Positions 15,187-24,403 of a DNA stretch of 36,363 bases are shown piece by piece. The stretch is taken from assembly GCF_024343775.1 (NCBI RefSeq), contig NZ_RJUF01000028.1, positions 1 to 36,363 of the forward strand, written 5' to 3'. The position numbers and the translations under genes were made by a program. The notes below the pieces were generated by a model that saw nothing but the letters and a program-made list of their open reading frames with translations, ran no database searches and was not told the origin of the DNA. Position 1 is the stretch's first letter; each line of letters starts with the position of its first letter. The stretch is from Lacihabitans soyangensis. GTDB taxonomy: Bacteria; Bacteroidota; Bacteroidia; Cytophagales; Spirosomataceae.

Positions 15187-16855
15187 AAAACTTCCAATCA
15201 GCTATTTTATCTTTTTTTAAATCTTCACCTTTAAGTATAGCCTTTACCAACTCAACAGGCATGGTGTTATTTTGTAAAATAGTATCATGGAATTGTTTCT
15301 CTGGCATCTTCCCAGACTCAACTAATTCTTTCTTGAGGCTATAAAACTGCAAACCGCCAATCATATAAGCAATCTGATAAAGAGGGCCATATCTACCTGT
15401 AAACGAACGCCTTACTTCGGCTTCGGCATTGGCTCTTTCATGCCCTACTTTGTCAACAAGTAGGTCAATACACTGCTGCGGTGTCATTTTTTCAAGATGA
15501 TAATTCAACGAGAAAATGATCCTTGCACAACGGTGCATTCTCCAAAATAACATTCCTATTTTCTCCTCTGGTGTTCTTGGAAATCCTTTATCCCAAAGGT
15601 TAAATTCCCAATACAAAGCCCAACCTTCCGTCCAAAATGGAGTACCAAACGCTCTACGGTAGGGCTTATAGCGTTGATTCATAAACTGTTGTAAATGATG
15701 CCCAGGTATTAATTCGTGTTGAACGGTTGCTCTCGAAAAATATGGATTATTACCCCTCATACTCATCATTTTGTCGTCGTGGTCCATAGCGGCTGTCGGA
15801 TATGCCACCATTATTTGTTCTCCACCCAAGAAAAACGGACTGACTTTTTGTTGTTCTGCGGAGAGCATCACTGTTCTCCAAGTTTCTTTCGCTAAAGCCG
15901 GAACTGTTACCAAATCTCTATCTTCTACATATTTTATGGCCTCCCAAGCCAACTTATTTACATCTTCCTGCCATTGGCCTGGCGGCACGTAGGTTTGTTT
16001 TACATGCTCCAATGCCTTTTTCCAGTCATTTCCAAAGCCTAGTTCATTTGAGGCCTTGAGCATTTCTTTTTCGCACCAGGCAAACTGTTTGTTTGCCTCA
16101 GCAATGAGTTGTTCTGGCGAGTAGGCAATAAATTCGAAGGATAAATCTTTTAAAAGTGCTTCCCTACCTAGCGGTTTTCCAATTATTCCACTCCCATCAT
16201 CTTTCACCAAGGTGTTTGCAAAATGTTTGCGAAGCAAACCTTCATATTCTTCAAAAGTCTTCATTAACTTTTTGTGTGGGGTTTGCATCCACCAGTAAAA
16301 CTCCGGGTTATACTCGTTATAAAACTTATAAGATTCTTCCGTTGCTTTTATAAGTTCCTTTACTATATCTGCAGCCAACTCGGCTTTTTGCCAACTGTCA
16401 AATGGTTTCATTGTTTTTAAAGCGGTGATTTCTGCCCTTATTTCTTTTTCTACCGAGTTAAAATCCGCAGCCAATTTATCTGATTTTGGATTAACACCAG
16501 TCTTCCGACTTTCATTGAAACTATATATTGCCTGGGCCTTTTCAACCACACTTTTAACTTCATTAAAGGCCTTAAACTCTAAGCCATGAAAGTAAATACT
16601 TTTATCTATTTGATTTCTAAGTAGAACAAAATCAACTTTTTGATCTTTGGTTAATGTCTCAAAATTGATTTTATTCAGACCTTGCCTTGCTTCTGCATAA
16701 AATTTAGCAAATCTTTCAAAGTGAACCTCTGAAAGGGCATTCGGATATTTTCTTTGCAAGGCACCCTTGTCAGCCTGATAGGAGGATACGATTTCGTTGA
16801 AATCTGTGGCATAAAGATTCCAACTCACAAAAAACAAAAGGACGAGGAGTTTCAT
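15179..16855 (-). CDS. Secreted DUF885 family putative zinc carboxypeptidase/oligopeptidase
   Basis: 558 residues with a signal peptide (1-16, LLVLLFFVSWNLYA). The DUF885 active-site region is clear: VQHELIPGHHLQQF with HELIPGHH at 380-387 (an HExxxGHH metal site) and TEGWALYWE at 409-417 supplying the distant glutamate. The rest is helical, as expected for this family, distantly like M32/M3 peptidases. Peptidase activity is inferred from the motif. It follows the bicupin gene by 19 bases and is probably cotranscribed with it. It ends 5 bases from the sulfatase stop on the other strand. Confidence 0.88.
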   Translation of the reverse strand: MKLLVLLFFVSWNLYATDFNEIVSSYQADKGALQRKYPNALSEVHFERFAKFYAEARQGLNKINFETLTKDQKVDFVLLRNQIDKSIYFHGLEFKAFNEVKSVVEKAQAIYSFNESRKTGVNPKSDKLAADFNSVEKEIRAEITALKTMKPFDSWQKAELAADIVKELIKATEESYKFYNEYNPEFYWWMQTPHKKLMKTFEEYEGLLRKHFANTLVKDDGSGIIGKPLGREALLKDLSFEFIAYSPEQLIAEANKQFAWCEKEMLKASNELGFGNDWKKALEHVKQTYVPPGQWQEDVNKLAWEAIKYVEDRDLVTVPALAKETWRTVMLSAEQQKVSPFFLGGEQIMVAYPTAAMDHDDKMMSMRGNNPYFSRATVQHELIPGHHLQQFMNQRYKPYRRAFGTPFWTEGWALYWEFNLWDKGFPRTPEEKIGMLFWRMHRCARIIFSLNYHLEKMTPQQCIDLLVDKVGHERANAEAEVRRSFTGRYGPLYQIAYMIGGLQFYSLKKELVESGKMPEKQFHDTILQNNTMPVELVKAILKGEDLKKDKIADWKFLD

Positions 16856-16874
16856 TAGATGAAGTATTTAATTT

Positions 16875-17636
16875 TTAGTTAAATTGAAAAGCAAAATAAG
16901 TAGTAGGACCTTTACCGATGTTGGTTAAATTATGTAAGTGATTCGATGGTAAAAAGAAAAGATCTCCCTTTGAACCTTCATAAAAACTCTCACCAATCTG
17001 CATTCTGGCATTACCATTGACTATTAGTATCATTTCTTCGGCGATATGCTTATGAGGTGCATGGCTATTTAAACCTTCTTTTAGCGTAGTCACATGCATC
17101 TCTACACGGTCGAACATAACAGTAGGTCTGTCAAAAAAATCTCTCCGCCCTCCTTTATCGTGGGGTTTGAAAATAACCGAATTCCAATCTACCATTTGAG
17201 ATTTGGCTAGTTCTTGTTTATTCTTTTGAATCTTAGATTTATAAATCAGAACAAAATAGCTGACGTCATTTTTACTAAGATTGTTCATTTGTTGCATATC
17301 TTTGGGCATAATCAACAATACACTGCCAGGTCCAAGTTCTTTTGTTTCATCATTTATGGTCACTGTTAAAACACCTTCTTGGATAATTATAAGTTCTTCA
17401 TCAACTTCTTGTGTATGAGCAGGTCTGCGTTTATGGCCCGGTTTGAGTGTAGAATGGTGAATACTGATTTTCTCCATAAAATCAGTTTGTTCATTCTTAA
17501 TGATTTGTCTAAAAACCCTACTATCGTCTTCACTTTTGGGTAATTCATACAAATGAAAAACTTGGCCTTGAAGCAAATTTTGAGAGAAAACCGTTTTGAT
17601 ACCCATACAGAAGAGAGCGATTATTAGAAATTTCAT
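16875..17636 (-). CDS. Secreted two-domain cupin protein
   Basis: 253 residues with a short signal peptide (MKFLIIALFCMGIKTVFSQ, about 1-19). Two cupin barrels are visible. The first carries KPGHKRRPAHTQEVDEELIII (about 65-85) and GPGSVLLIMPKDM. The second carries HAPHKHIAEEMILIVNGN (about 193-210) and GDLFFLPSNHLHNL. Histidines and a glutamate in the second domain (HxH, E, then H) fit a metal site; the first has a partial set. Bicupins include dioxygenases, decarboxylases and ureidoglycine aminohydrolase, but I cannot assign a reaction. The export signal sets it apart from most cytosolic bicupins. First gene of a pair with the DUF885 protein. Confidence 0.8.
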   Translation of the reverse strand: MKFLIIALFCMGIKTVFSQNLLQGQVFHLYELPKSEDDSRVFRQIIKNEQTDFMEKISIHHSTLKPGHKRRPAHTQEVDEELIIIQEGVLTVTINDETKELGPGSVLLIMPKDMQQMNNLSKNDVSYFVLIYKSKIQKNKQELAKSQMVDWNSVIFKPHDKGGRRDFFDRPTVMFDRVEMHVTTLKEGLNSHAPHKHIAEEMILIVNGNARMQIGESFYEGSKGDLFFLPSNHLHNLTNIGKGPTTYFAFQFN

Positions 17637-17658
17637 TTTTGAGGTTGATAAACTTAAT

Positions 17659-17692
17659 CAAAAATATAAAAAAATCCCACAAAGTCGCTCAA
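17659..17692 (-). promoter_or_regulatory. Putative promoter of the cupin gene, inside the upstream terminator
   Basis: On the minus strand TTG (17692-17690) and TATTTTTG (17666-17659) are 23 bases apart, fitting the Bacteroidota consensus at the long end of its spacing. The -7 box ends 22 bases before the cupin start. Both boxes overlap the hairpin and T run of the terminator that closes the uxs operon. Confidence 0.4.
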
Positions 17693-17703
17693 CCTTGTGG
17701 GAT
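17664..17703 (-). terminator. Rho-independent terminator of the ugd-uxs operon
   Basis: ATCCCACAA (minus strand 17703-17695) pairs perfectly with TTGTGGGAT (17682-17674) around a 12-base loop, followed on the minus strand by seven T and further T-rich sequence. It begins 26 bases after the stop of the UDP-xylose synthase gene. Confidence 0.85.
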
Positions 17704-17728
17704 ATATAAATAGCTTAAATGCTTATTT

Positions 17729-18700
17729 TCAGAATTCTCTATGAATGGCCTCATCAAAAAGTCTTTCTTTCGGAAGATTTCTAAAATAATCGTAGGTGAT
17801 TCTTAAACCTTCTGCCCTATCCACTTTTGGTTCCCAGCCCAAAATATCCTTTGCTTTGGTAATATCTGGCTGCCTTTGCTTTGGGTCATCCTTTGGCAAA
17901 TCTAAATACACCACTTTCTGAGTAGTACCAGTAAGCATAATTATTTCTTCTGCAAAATCCTTGATGGTTATTTCTGATGGATTGCCAATATTCACCGGCT
18001 GTGCATAATCAGACATGAGTAATCTGTAAATACCTTCAACCAAATCGTCCACATAACAAAATGATCGTGTTTGTGAACCGTCACCAAAAATTGTAATATC
18101 CTCACCACGAAGAGCTTGCCCAATAAATGCTGGCAAAACACGTCCGTCATTCAATCGCATTCTTGGCCCGTAGGTATTAAATATCCGCACGATTCTTGTC
18201 TCTACACCATGATAAGTGTGATAAGCCATCGTCATAGCTTCTTGGAATCTTTTGGCTTCGTCGTACACTCCTCTTGGACCTACTGGATTTACATGACCCC
18301 AATATTCTTCCGTTTGCGGATGCACTAACGGATCTCCATAAACTTCTGATGTAGAAGCTATTAGTACTCTAGCTCCTTTAACTCTGGCCAATCCCAAACA
18401 ATTGTGAATACCCAATGAACCCACTTTCAATGTTTGGATCGGTATTTTGAGGTAATCAATTGGACTAGCTGGAGAAGCAAAATGTAATATGTAATCCAAC
18501 TCGCCCGGAACATGAATAAACTTACTTACATCGTGGTGATAAAACTCGAAATTGGGCAACTTGAACAAGTGCTCAATATTTCTTAAATCACCAGTGATGA
18601 GATTGTCCATGGCTATCACATGAAAACCTTCTTTGATAAATCTGTCACAAAGGTGCGAACCCAAAAAACCCGCTCCTCCAGTTATTAATATTCTTTTCAT
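17729..18700 (-). CDS. uxs: UDP-glucuronate decarboxylase (UDP-xylose synthase), extended SDR family
   Basis: 323 residues. The NAD-binding GGAGFLG is at 8-14, and the catalytic Thr117-Tyr146-xxx-Lys150 triad lies in STSEVYGDP and [33 protein letters not shown] and [13 protein letters not shown] are hallmarks of UXS rather than of dTDP-glucose dehydratases or UDP-galactose epimerases. It converts UDP-glucuronate to UDP-xylose and CO2 through a 4-keto intermediate. Its partner ugd ends only 4 bases upstream, so the operon makes the substrate and the product. UDP-xylose would feed surface polysaccharide or glycoprotein synthesis. Confidence 0.93.
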   Translation of the reverse strand: MKRILITGGAGFLGSHLCDRFIKEGFHVIAMDNLITGDLRNIEHLFKLPNFEFYHHDVSKFIHVPGELDYILHFASPASPIDYLKIPIQTLKVGSLGIHNCLGLARVKGARVLIASTSEVYGDPLVHPQTEEYWGHVNPVGPRGVYDEAKRFQEAMTMAYHTYHGVETRIVRIFNTYGPRMRLNDGRVLPAFIGQALRGEDITIFGDGSQTRSFCYVDDLVEGIYRLLMSDYAQPVNIGNPSEITIKDFAEEIIMLTGTTQKVVYLDLPKDDPKQRQPDITKAKDILGWEPKVDRAEGLRITYDYFRNLPKERLFDEAIHREF

Positions 18701-18704
18701 ATTT

Positions 18705-20021
18705 TTAAGATGCTTTTATGGTATCACGCCCGATTGAATAATAGTCATATCCTAACTTAGCCATATCTTTCAATTCGTATAAGTTTCTTCCGTCAAAAAT
18801 AACTTTGTTTTTAAGAGCTGAACTCAATTTATCAAAATCAGGAGTTCTAAACTCAGGCCACTCTGTCATAATCATCAAAGCATCAGCTCCTTGCACTGCT
18901 TCGTATTGACTTGCCGCATATTTAACTTTTTTGCCTATCTCTTTCCTAACATTAGCCACCGCTTCAGGGTCAAACACCACTACCTTCGCTCCTGCTCTTT
19001 TCAAGGCCTTGATGTTATACAATGCCGGTGCTTCGCGGATGTCATCGGTATGAGGTTTAAACGCCAAACCCCAAATAGCGATGGTTTTACCTTTCAAATC
19101 ACCGCCAAAATGTGCCTTTAATTGTGGAATCAATTTGGTTTTTTGACGGTCATTGACGAACATTACCGATTTCAAAATCTTAAAATCATAACCATATTCT
19201 TTGGCAGTTTTACCCAATGCTTGTACATCTTTTGGAAAACATGAGCCGCCGTAACCTATACCAGGGAATAAGAATCTTTTACCTATTCTGCTATCTGTAC
19301 CAATTCCTTTTCTTACGTTATCAACGTCAGCACCAGCCAATTCGCAAAGGTTGGCTATTTCGTTCATAAATGTAATTTTCATAGCCAAAAACGAGTTCGC
19401 AGCGTATTTGGTCATTTCAGCCGAACGCTCATCCATAAAAATCACAGGATTTCCTTGGCGAACTAAAGGAGCATAAAGACGTTCCATTATGGCCTTAGCT
19501 CTGTCTGATTTTGTACCAATAACTACTCTGTCAGGCTTCATGAAATCATCTACGGCCACACCTTCTCTTAAAAACTCAGGATTCGAAACTACATCATAAT
19601 CCACTTTCGCATTTTCCGCTATTTTGGCAGAAACCTTCTCAGCAGTCCCAACTGGAACAGTGCTTTTATCAACAATAACGGCATAATGATCTAAAACCTT
19701 ACCCAAGTTTTCTGCAACTCCAATTATATACTTCAAATCCGCTGAGCCGTCCTCACCTGGAGGTGTAGGTAAAGCCAAAAATATTACCTCAGCGTCTTTT
19801 ATCCCTTCAACCAAATCTGTGGTAAAGGTCAATCTCCCTTCTTTTCTGTTTCTTTCAAACAAAACCTCCAGACCTGGTTCGTAAATAGTGATTTTACCTT
19901 TTCTAAGACTTTCAATTTTCTTTGCGTCAATATCTATACAACTTACATAATTACCAGTTTCAGCAAAGCAGGTCCCTGTAACCAAGCCCACATATCCGGT
20001 ACCAACAACAGCGATTTTCAT
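18705..20021 (-). CDS. ugd: UDP-glucose 6-dehydrogenase
   Basis: 438 residues, standard length. The N-terminal Rossmann motif GTGYVG is at 7-12. The catalytic Cys261 lies in [10 protein letters not shown], with Lys205 in [11 protein letters not shown] and Glu150 in [23 protein letters not shown] marks the C-terminal UDP-binding half. It oxidises UDP-glucose to UDP-glucuronate using two NAD+. It is followed 4 bases later by uxs, which decarboxylates the product. A -7 box lies 32 bases upstream of the start. Confidence 0.97.
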   Translation of the reverse strand: MKIAVVGTGYVGLVTGTCFAETGNYVSCIDIDAKKIESLRKGKITIYEPGLEVLFERNRKEGRLTFTTDLVEGIKDAEVIFLALPTPPGEDGSADLKYIIGVAENLGKVLDHYAVIVDKSTVPVGTAEKVSAKIAENAKVDYDVVSNPEFLREGVAVDDFMKPDRVVIGTKSDRAKAIMERLYAPLVRQGNPVIFMDERSAEMTKYAANSFLAMKITFMNEIANLCELAGADVDNVRKGIGTDSRIGKRFLFPGIGYGGSCFPKDVQALGKTAKEYGYDFKILKSVMFVNDRQKTKLIPQLKAHFGGDLKGKTIAIWGLAFKPHTDDIREAPALYNIKALKRAGAKVVVFDPEAVANVRKEIGKKVKYAASQYEAVQGADALMIMTEWPEFRTPDFDKLSSALKNKVIFDGRNLYELKDMAKLGYDYYSIGRDTIKAS

Positions 20022-20053
20022 ATTTTTATAAAATTAATAAATGAAATGTTTTA

Positions 20054-20061
20054 CAAAGGTA
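20054..20061 (-). promoter_or_regulatory. Putative -7 element (TACCTTTG) of the ugd-uxs operon
   Basis: The plus strand CAAAGGTA reads TACCTTTG on the minus strand, an exact TAnnTTTG, 32 bases upstream of the ugd ATG. No TTG occurs at the right distance for -33. The rest of the 264-bp gap (20022-20285) is AT-rich with nothing else I can recognise. Confidence 0.45.
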
Positions 20062-20285
20062 TTGCAAATGCAATACCTATTTCATTAAATCCACAAAAAT
20101 CTTACATAATATTTTAAAAATATAGACATTTTAAATGAAAATATTCATTAAGTGCCATATTTTGCATTAGCCATGTAAGGTTTTGAAATAATTGAATAAA
20201 ATCAAAGTCCAAAAAATGGAAAGAAATTACCATAATTTGAAACTTAAATAAAGAAAAGCCAAGAAGAATAATTGGGAGTTTTGAC

Positions 20286-21074
20286 TTAAGAAACCTTCCA
20301 GACAAAAGGATATTTTACTCCTTTGTAGTTTTTGATTTCCATGTCAATTGTGCCAAAAGAAAAATCAACCTCAATTTTAAGAGGAACACGATTTTTATCA
20401 TCCGAAATCCAGATTCGGATTGCGTTTTCACCTTTGAATAAATCGTTTTTAGGCAGAATAGGATTCAGCTTCAGAACACGCATTTTACCAAATTTGGTAT
20501 GAACTATACCATGACCTGCAAATTTAATCTTCATTTGGTACAGATCTTCATCAAAAAATAACGGTGCTGAAACGATTTGTCCTACTGTGAATTTTGAAAA
20601 ATCAATCGTTCGCAAGAAATAATAGCCCGAAATAACATCTTGAATGTTATTGGGCACCTCGAATTTCTTGGATTGCTCTTTCTCTATTTTTACAACTTCA
20701 TTTTTCTGGTGATCAAAATTCATCACCTGATCTCTTTTATAGCTATTTTCTCTGGCACTGTAGATAAACCTATGCGGCAAAAAAGCCAGTGTATCCACAT
20801 AACTTCTGTAGGTATTTCTAACTTTAAACACATCGGTCATTCCCGCCGTTTTGCCTAACACATTTACCTTATAACACGGACGATTATTAACCATGTATAT
20901 TTTTTCATCCACATCAACTTCGGCCTCGCCAATGGTCAAGAAACCATACTTAACTTTATAATCATATGATTCGCCCGCCTTAAAACTATCGTTAGGAATT
21001 GTTCTATAATCACCTGCTAAGGTGAAAGAACAAAATATTAAAGCAAGAACTAAGTACTTAATACGCAACATCAA
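20286..21074 (-). CDS. DUF3108 domain protein, exported
   Basis: 262 residues with a signal peptide (about 1-21, LVLALIFCSFTLAG). DUF3108 features include FKAGESYDYKVKYGFLTIGEA (31-51), YRSYVDTLAFLPHRF with the RENSYKR turn, PNNIQDVISGYYFLR, and IWISDDKNRVPLKIE near the C-terminus. The fold is a beta barrel-like sheet of LolA/outer-membrane-lipoprotein-binding character, found in periplasmic proteins of unknown role. Two adjacent ATG codons (21074, 21071) could each be the start. It has its own promoter and is separated from recA and ugd. Confidence 0.82.
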   Translation of the reverse strand: MMLRIKYLVLALIFCSFTLAGDYRTIPNDSFKAGESYDYKVKYGFLTIGEAEVDVDEKIYMVNNRPCYKVNVLGKTAGMTDVFKVRNTYRSYVDTLAFLPHRFIYSARENSYKRDQVMNFDHQKNEVVKIEKEQSKKFEVPNNIQDVISGYYFLRTIDFSKFTVGQIVSAPLFFDEDLYQMKIKFAGHGIVHTKFGKMRVLKLNPILPKNDLFKGENAIRIWISDDKNRVPLKIEVDFSFGTIDMEIKNYKGVKYPFVWKVS

Positions 21075-21100
21075 ATGAATTGGATTTTGTTAAAAACGCA

Positions 21101-21134
21101 CAAAGTTAAAATTAAATATTTACTCCTTTTGCAA
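21101..21134 (-). promoter_or_regulatory. Promoter of the DUF3108 gene, TTG-N23-TAACTTTG
   Basis: On the minus strand TTG (21134-21132) precedes TAACTTTG (21108-21101) by 23 bases; the -7 box lies 26 bases before the start codon. Both boxes match the Bacteroidota consensus, with the spacing at the long end. Confidence 0.5.
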
Positions 21135-21160
21135 ATTCACTAATTTGAAAGAGTCTGAAA

Positions 21161-21187
21161 CAAAAAATGCCTCAAAAGAGGCATTTT
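21161..21187 (-). terminator. Rho-independent terminator of recA
   Basis: AAAATGCCTC (minus 21187-21178) pairs with GAGGCATTTT (21173-21164) around TTTT, followed by further T. It begins 19 bases beyond the recA stop codon. The near-symmetry means it could work in both directions. Confidence 0.85.
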
Positions 21188-21206
21188 AAATATCCAAATA
21201 ATTCAT

Positions 21207-22256
21207 TTAAGCATCCAAATCTGCTTCACTAACATTTTTATCCATTAAAGCATCAGCATTACCTGCAACAGTTGCTTTAATTTTCTCCTCAATATCAGCC
21301 ATCAATTCAGGGTTATCTTTTATCAATGCCTTAACAGAATCCCTTCCCTGACCAAGCCGGTTCTCAGCATAAGAAAACCACGAACCCGATTTTTTAACAA
21401 TATCCAAGTCTACAGCCAAGTCAAGAACTTCGCCTGACTTAGAAATACCCTCACCGTACATAATATCAAATTCAATAACTTTAAAAGGTGGTGCTACTTT
21501 ATTTTTAACCACCTTCACTTTTGTTCGGTTACCAATTATATTCGCATCATTATCTTTTATTTGACCGATTCTTCTAATATCTATCCTTACTGAAGCATAA
21601 AATTTAAGGGCATTTCCACCAGTAGTGGTCTCAGGGCTTCCGAACATTACACCAATCTTGTCTCTCAACTGGTTGATGAATATGCAGCAACAACCAGTTT
21701 TGTTGATTGTACCTGTCAGTTTTCTTAATGCCTGAGACATCAAACGTGCTTGCAAGCCCATCTTACTATCTCCCATTTCACCTTCTAACTCGGCTTTAGG
21801 TACCAATGCGGCCACGGAGTCAATCACACATATATCTATTGCTCCAGAAGAAATCAAATGCTCAGCAATTTCTAAAGCTTGCTCGCCATAATCTGGCTGA
21901 GATATAAGAAGATTTTTGGTATCAATTCCTAATTTTTCAGCATATAATCTATCAAATGCGTGTTCTGCGTCAACAAATGCTGCTATTCCACCTTTTTTCT
22001 GTGCTTCTGCTATGGCATGCATGGCAAGAGTGGTTTTACCTGATGATTCTGGGCCGTATATCTCAATGACTCTTCCTTTTGGAAAACCACCAACACCTAA
22101 AGCCAAGTCCAAGCCCAATGAGCCTGTTGAAATGACAGGGACATCCATTACCTTGGTGTCGCTGAGCCTCATTACGGTACCTTTTCCGTAAGCTTTGTCT
22201 AATTTATCTAATGTAGATTGTAATATTTTAAGTTTATCTGAGCTTTCAGCTGCCAT
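21207..22256 (-). CDS. recA: Recombinase RecA
   Basis: 349 residues from the ATG at 22256 ([10 protein letters not shown]), the usual RecA start position; the open frame extends 26 codons upstream but that part is AT-rich and unlike RecA. Walker [10 protein letters not shown] is at 68-76. Other RecA marks are [30 protein letters not shown] (Walker B) and [13 protein letters not shown] for loop L2. It forms the ATP-dependent DNA strand-exchange filament and triggers SOS cleavage. I see no obvious LexA-type operator upstream; only a -7 box is visible. Confidence 0.98.
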   Translation of the reverse strand: MAAESSDKLKILQSTLDKLDKAYGKGTVMRLSDTKVMDVPVISTGSLGLDLALGVGGFPKGRVIEIYGPESSGKTTLAMHAIAEAQKKGGIAAFVDAEHAFDRLYAEKLGIDTKNLLISQPDYGEQALEIAEHLISSGAIDICVIDSVAALVPKAELEGEMGDSKMGLQARLMSQALRKLTGTINKTGCCCIFINQLRDKIGVMFGSPETTTGGNALKFYASVRIDIRRIGQIKDNDANIIGNRTKVKVVKNKVAPPFKVIEFDIMYGEGISKSGEVLDLAVDLDIVKKSGSWFSYAENRLGQGRDSVKALIKDNPELMADIEEKIKATVAGNADALMDKNVSEADLDA

Positions 22257-22279
22257 TTCTATTCGTTTAAAGTTTAGTA

Positions 22280-22287
22280 CAAAGTTA
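22280..22287 (-). promoter_or_regulatory. Putative -7 element (TAACTTTG) of recA
   Basis: The plus strand CAAAGTTA gives TAACTTTG on the minus strand, matching TAnnTTTG, 23 bases upstream of the chosen recA ATG. It lies inside the longer open frame, which supports the later start codon. No matching -33 TTG. Confidence 0.5.
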
Positions 22288-22370
22288 TATAATATTTTTA
22301 GATATTTTCTGCTAAAAAAATTAGCATTAAACACAAGTCACTCATAAAGAAATACTTACAAATCCAATAC

Positions 22371-22958
22371 TCAAAGTTTTGCAATTTTTATTTTCTTCCA
22401 CTCTACCCTAATACCACCCCCGTCATGTATTTGAAGTGCTATCTTACCGTCAACTTCACCGATGGCTGAATCATTCAGATAAATCATTTGTTTGCCATTA
22501 ACCCAAGTAGTTACCTCAGTACCTACCACCTTGATTTTCATGGTATTCCATTCGTTCATTTTGACATTGTCAATCTCCTTCGGTGGTTTAATCAACCATC
22601 CTCTTTTGTATGATTCGTAAATTCCACCCGAAAAATTTCCCGGAGGAGCTACTTCTGCCTGCCAGCCTGACACTTTGGTCCCCACAATATCAGAGTGAAA
22701 AAACACTCCACTGTTACCATTGGCCAAAGGTTTAAACATCAATGTAAGCTCAAAATCTTTGAATTTTTCAGTAGTGGCAAGGTAGCCATAACCTTTGTCG
22801 GGACCACTTTCGCAGATAAGATTTTTATTTTCAACGTACCATTTTTCGGTTCCAAATATTTCCCAACCCGACAAATCCTTCCCATTAAAAAGACTTACTG
22901 GTTTGGACTTTTGAGCAAAACTAAAGATGGGAATTAACAGAAATAGCAATTTTTTCAT
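22371..22958 (-). CDS. Secreted DUF1080 / 3-keto-disaccharide hydrolase family protein
   Basis: 195 residues with a signal peptide (about 1-15, MKKLLFLLIPIFSFA). Characteristic stretches are LFNGKDLSGWEIFG (23-36), FKDFELTLMFKP, NSGVFFHSD and EWNTMKIKVVG, ending in GGIRVEWKKIKIAKL, all typical of this concanavalin-like beta-sandwich. Some family members hydrolyse 3-keto-glycosides; many are secreted single-domain proteins of unknown substrate. It is encoded alone between recA and the helicase gene. Confidence 0.88.
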   Translation of the reverse strand: MKKLLFLLIPIFSFAQKSKPVSLFNGKDLSGWEIFGTEKWYVENKNLICESGPDKGYGYLATTEKFKDFELTLMFKPLANGNSGVFFHSDIVGTKVSGWQAEVAPPGNFSGGIYESYKRGWLIKPPKEIDNVKMNEWNTMKIKVVGTEVTTWVNGKQMIYLNDSAIGEVDGKIALQIHDGGGIRVEWKKIKIAKL

Positions 22959-23021
22959 TAGATTTATTAAGGTTTAATTTCTTGAAGTCTAAATTTAGGC
23001 AAGAAATTTAAATCTAAAAAT

Positions 23022-23029
23022 TACTTTTG
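23022..23029 (+). promoter_or_regulatory. Putative -7 element (TACTTTTG) of the DEAD-box helicase gene
   Basis: TACTTTTG matches TAnnTTTG and ends 22 bases before the ATG at 23052. No TTG at the -33 distance. Confidence 0.45.
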
Positions 23030-23051
23030 TATTTAAATATCAAAATAAGAA

Positions 23052-24374
23052 ATGAAATTCAGTGATTTGAATCTAAACAAGTCTTTACTTAATGCCTTGG
23101 AAGACCTAGGTCTAGATTCTCCAACATCCATACAAAGCAAAGTTTTTTCTATCGTAATGTCGGGCAAAGACATGGGTGGAATTGCTCAAACCGGTACAGG
23201 AAAGACCCTTGCCTATCTGCTACCTTTAATGCGGATGTGGACCTTCTCAAAGGACAAACTACCTCAAATTGTAGTATTAGTACCTACCAGAGAGTTGGTG
23301 GTGCAGGTTTTGGAAACCGCAAAAAAACTAGCCACTTACATAAGTTTTGATGCAGTAGGTGTATACGGCGGGGTGAACATCAAGACCCAGGTGCTTGAAT
23401 TAGCTCAGGGTTGCGATTTATTGGTTGCCACGCCTGGTAGATTTATTGACCTAGCCGCCAGTGGTGCTTTAAAAGTTAAAAACATCAAAAAACTGGTCAT
23501 TGATGAATTTGATATGATGCTTGACCTGGGTTTTAGACCTCAGCTCCAAACCATTTTTGACAAAATACCAGAAAAACGTCAAAATTTGCTTTTCTCTGCC
23601 ACTATTTCGGAGGAAGTGGAGGAATTGCTTGATGAAACCTTCAAGTCACCCGAAATTATTGAGGACGTTGCCGTAGGAACTCCTCATCAAAATATTGAGC
23701 AAAGGGCATATTTTATTCCTAATTTCAATACAAAAATTAATTTCCTGGAGGTTCTCCTCGCCAATGATACTCAAATGACCAAGAATTTGGTATTTGTGGG
23801 CAACAAAACCTTAGCCGACACCATTTTTGAGGAATTAACCAGACGCGAGGTGGAAAGTATTGATATAATTCATTCTAATAAGTCACAAAACTATAGATTC
23901 AGGGCTTTGGAAAGTTTCACAAAAGGCGAAACCCGAACCTTAATAGCCACGGATTTGGGTTCGAGAGGATTAGACATTCCAAAAATCAGTCATGTAATTA
24001 ATATGGATATTCCTGAAGTGGCGGAGGACTACATTCATAGAATTGGCCGCACTGGCCGAGGAAATGAAAAGGGAATTTCGATAAGTTTTATCACTGAAAA
24101 AGAACAAGAGCTGTTTGAAGAAATAGAAACACTGATGAATTATCAGGTGACGATTGGCGAAACGCCAGTTTATCTTGAGATTTCAGACAGTTTGATGTCT
24201 TTTGAAATGGAAAAAATAGATATGAAAATTTTGGCTCCCAAGAAAAAGATAGACGTTGGTCCAGCATTTCATGAAAAGGCCGAGAAGAACAAAAAAGTAA
24301 ACAAAAGAAGAGATATAGAGGCGGAGAAAAAGGCTAAATACGGTAAAGCCTATAAAAAGGAACGAAAATTGTAA
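23052..24374 (+). CDS. DEAD-box RNA helicase with variant DEFD motif
   Basis: 440 residues. The motifs are in order: the Q motif with Gln28 (SPTSIQ), motif I AQTGTGKT (45-52), Ia PTREL (78-82), TPGR (127-130), motif II DEFD (151-154), SAT (182-184), motif V ATDLGSRGLDI and motif VI HRIGRTGR. The C-terminus (about 395-440) is a lysine-rich basic tail that probably binds RNA. Motif II has Phe in place of the usual Ala, a rare variant; the two metal-contacting acids are kept, so activity is plausible. Such helicases help ribosome assembly, cold adaptation or RNA decay. The DUF1801 gene follows after 29 bases. Confidence 0.93.
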   Translation: MKFSDLNLNKSLLNALEDLGLDSPTSIQSKVFSIVMSGKDMGGIAQTGTGKTLAYLLPLMRMWTFSKDKLPQIVVLVPTRELVVQVLETAKKLATYISFDAVGVYGGVNIKTQVLELAQGCDLLVATPGRFIDLAASGALKVKNIKKLVIDEFDMMLDLGFRPQLQTIFDKIPEKRQNLLFSATISEEVEELLDETFKSPEIIEDVAVGTPHQNIEQRAYFIPNFNTKINFLEVLLANDTQMTKNLVFVGNKTLADTIFEELTRREVESIDIIHSNKSQNYRFRALESFTKGETRTLIATDLGSRGLDIPKISHVINMDIPEVAEDYIHRIGRTGRGNEKGISISFITEKEQELFEEIETLMNYQVTIGETPVYLEISDSLMSFEMEKIDMKILAPKKKIDVGPAFHEKAEKNKKVNKRRDIEAEKKAKYGKAYKKERKL

Positions 24375-24403
24375 TCCGATTTCGAAGTAAAACATAAAAA
24401 ATC

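Noticed and set aside
20114-20305. A 63-codon minus-strand frame between ugd and the DUF3108 gene
   Set aside because: It overlaps the end of the DUF3108 gene, is Phe/Leu-rich and lacks recognisable features.
22257-22334. 26-codon N-terminal extension of RecA
   Set aside because: It contains the promoter -7 box and has no RecA-like sequence; the start at 22256 matches other RecA proteins.
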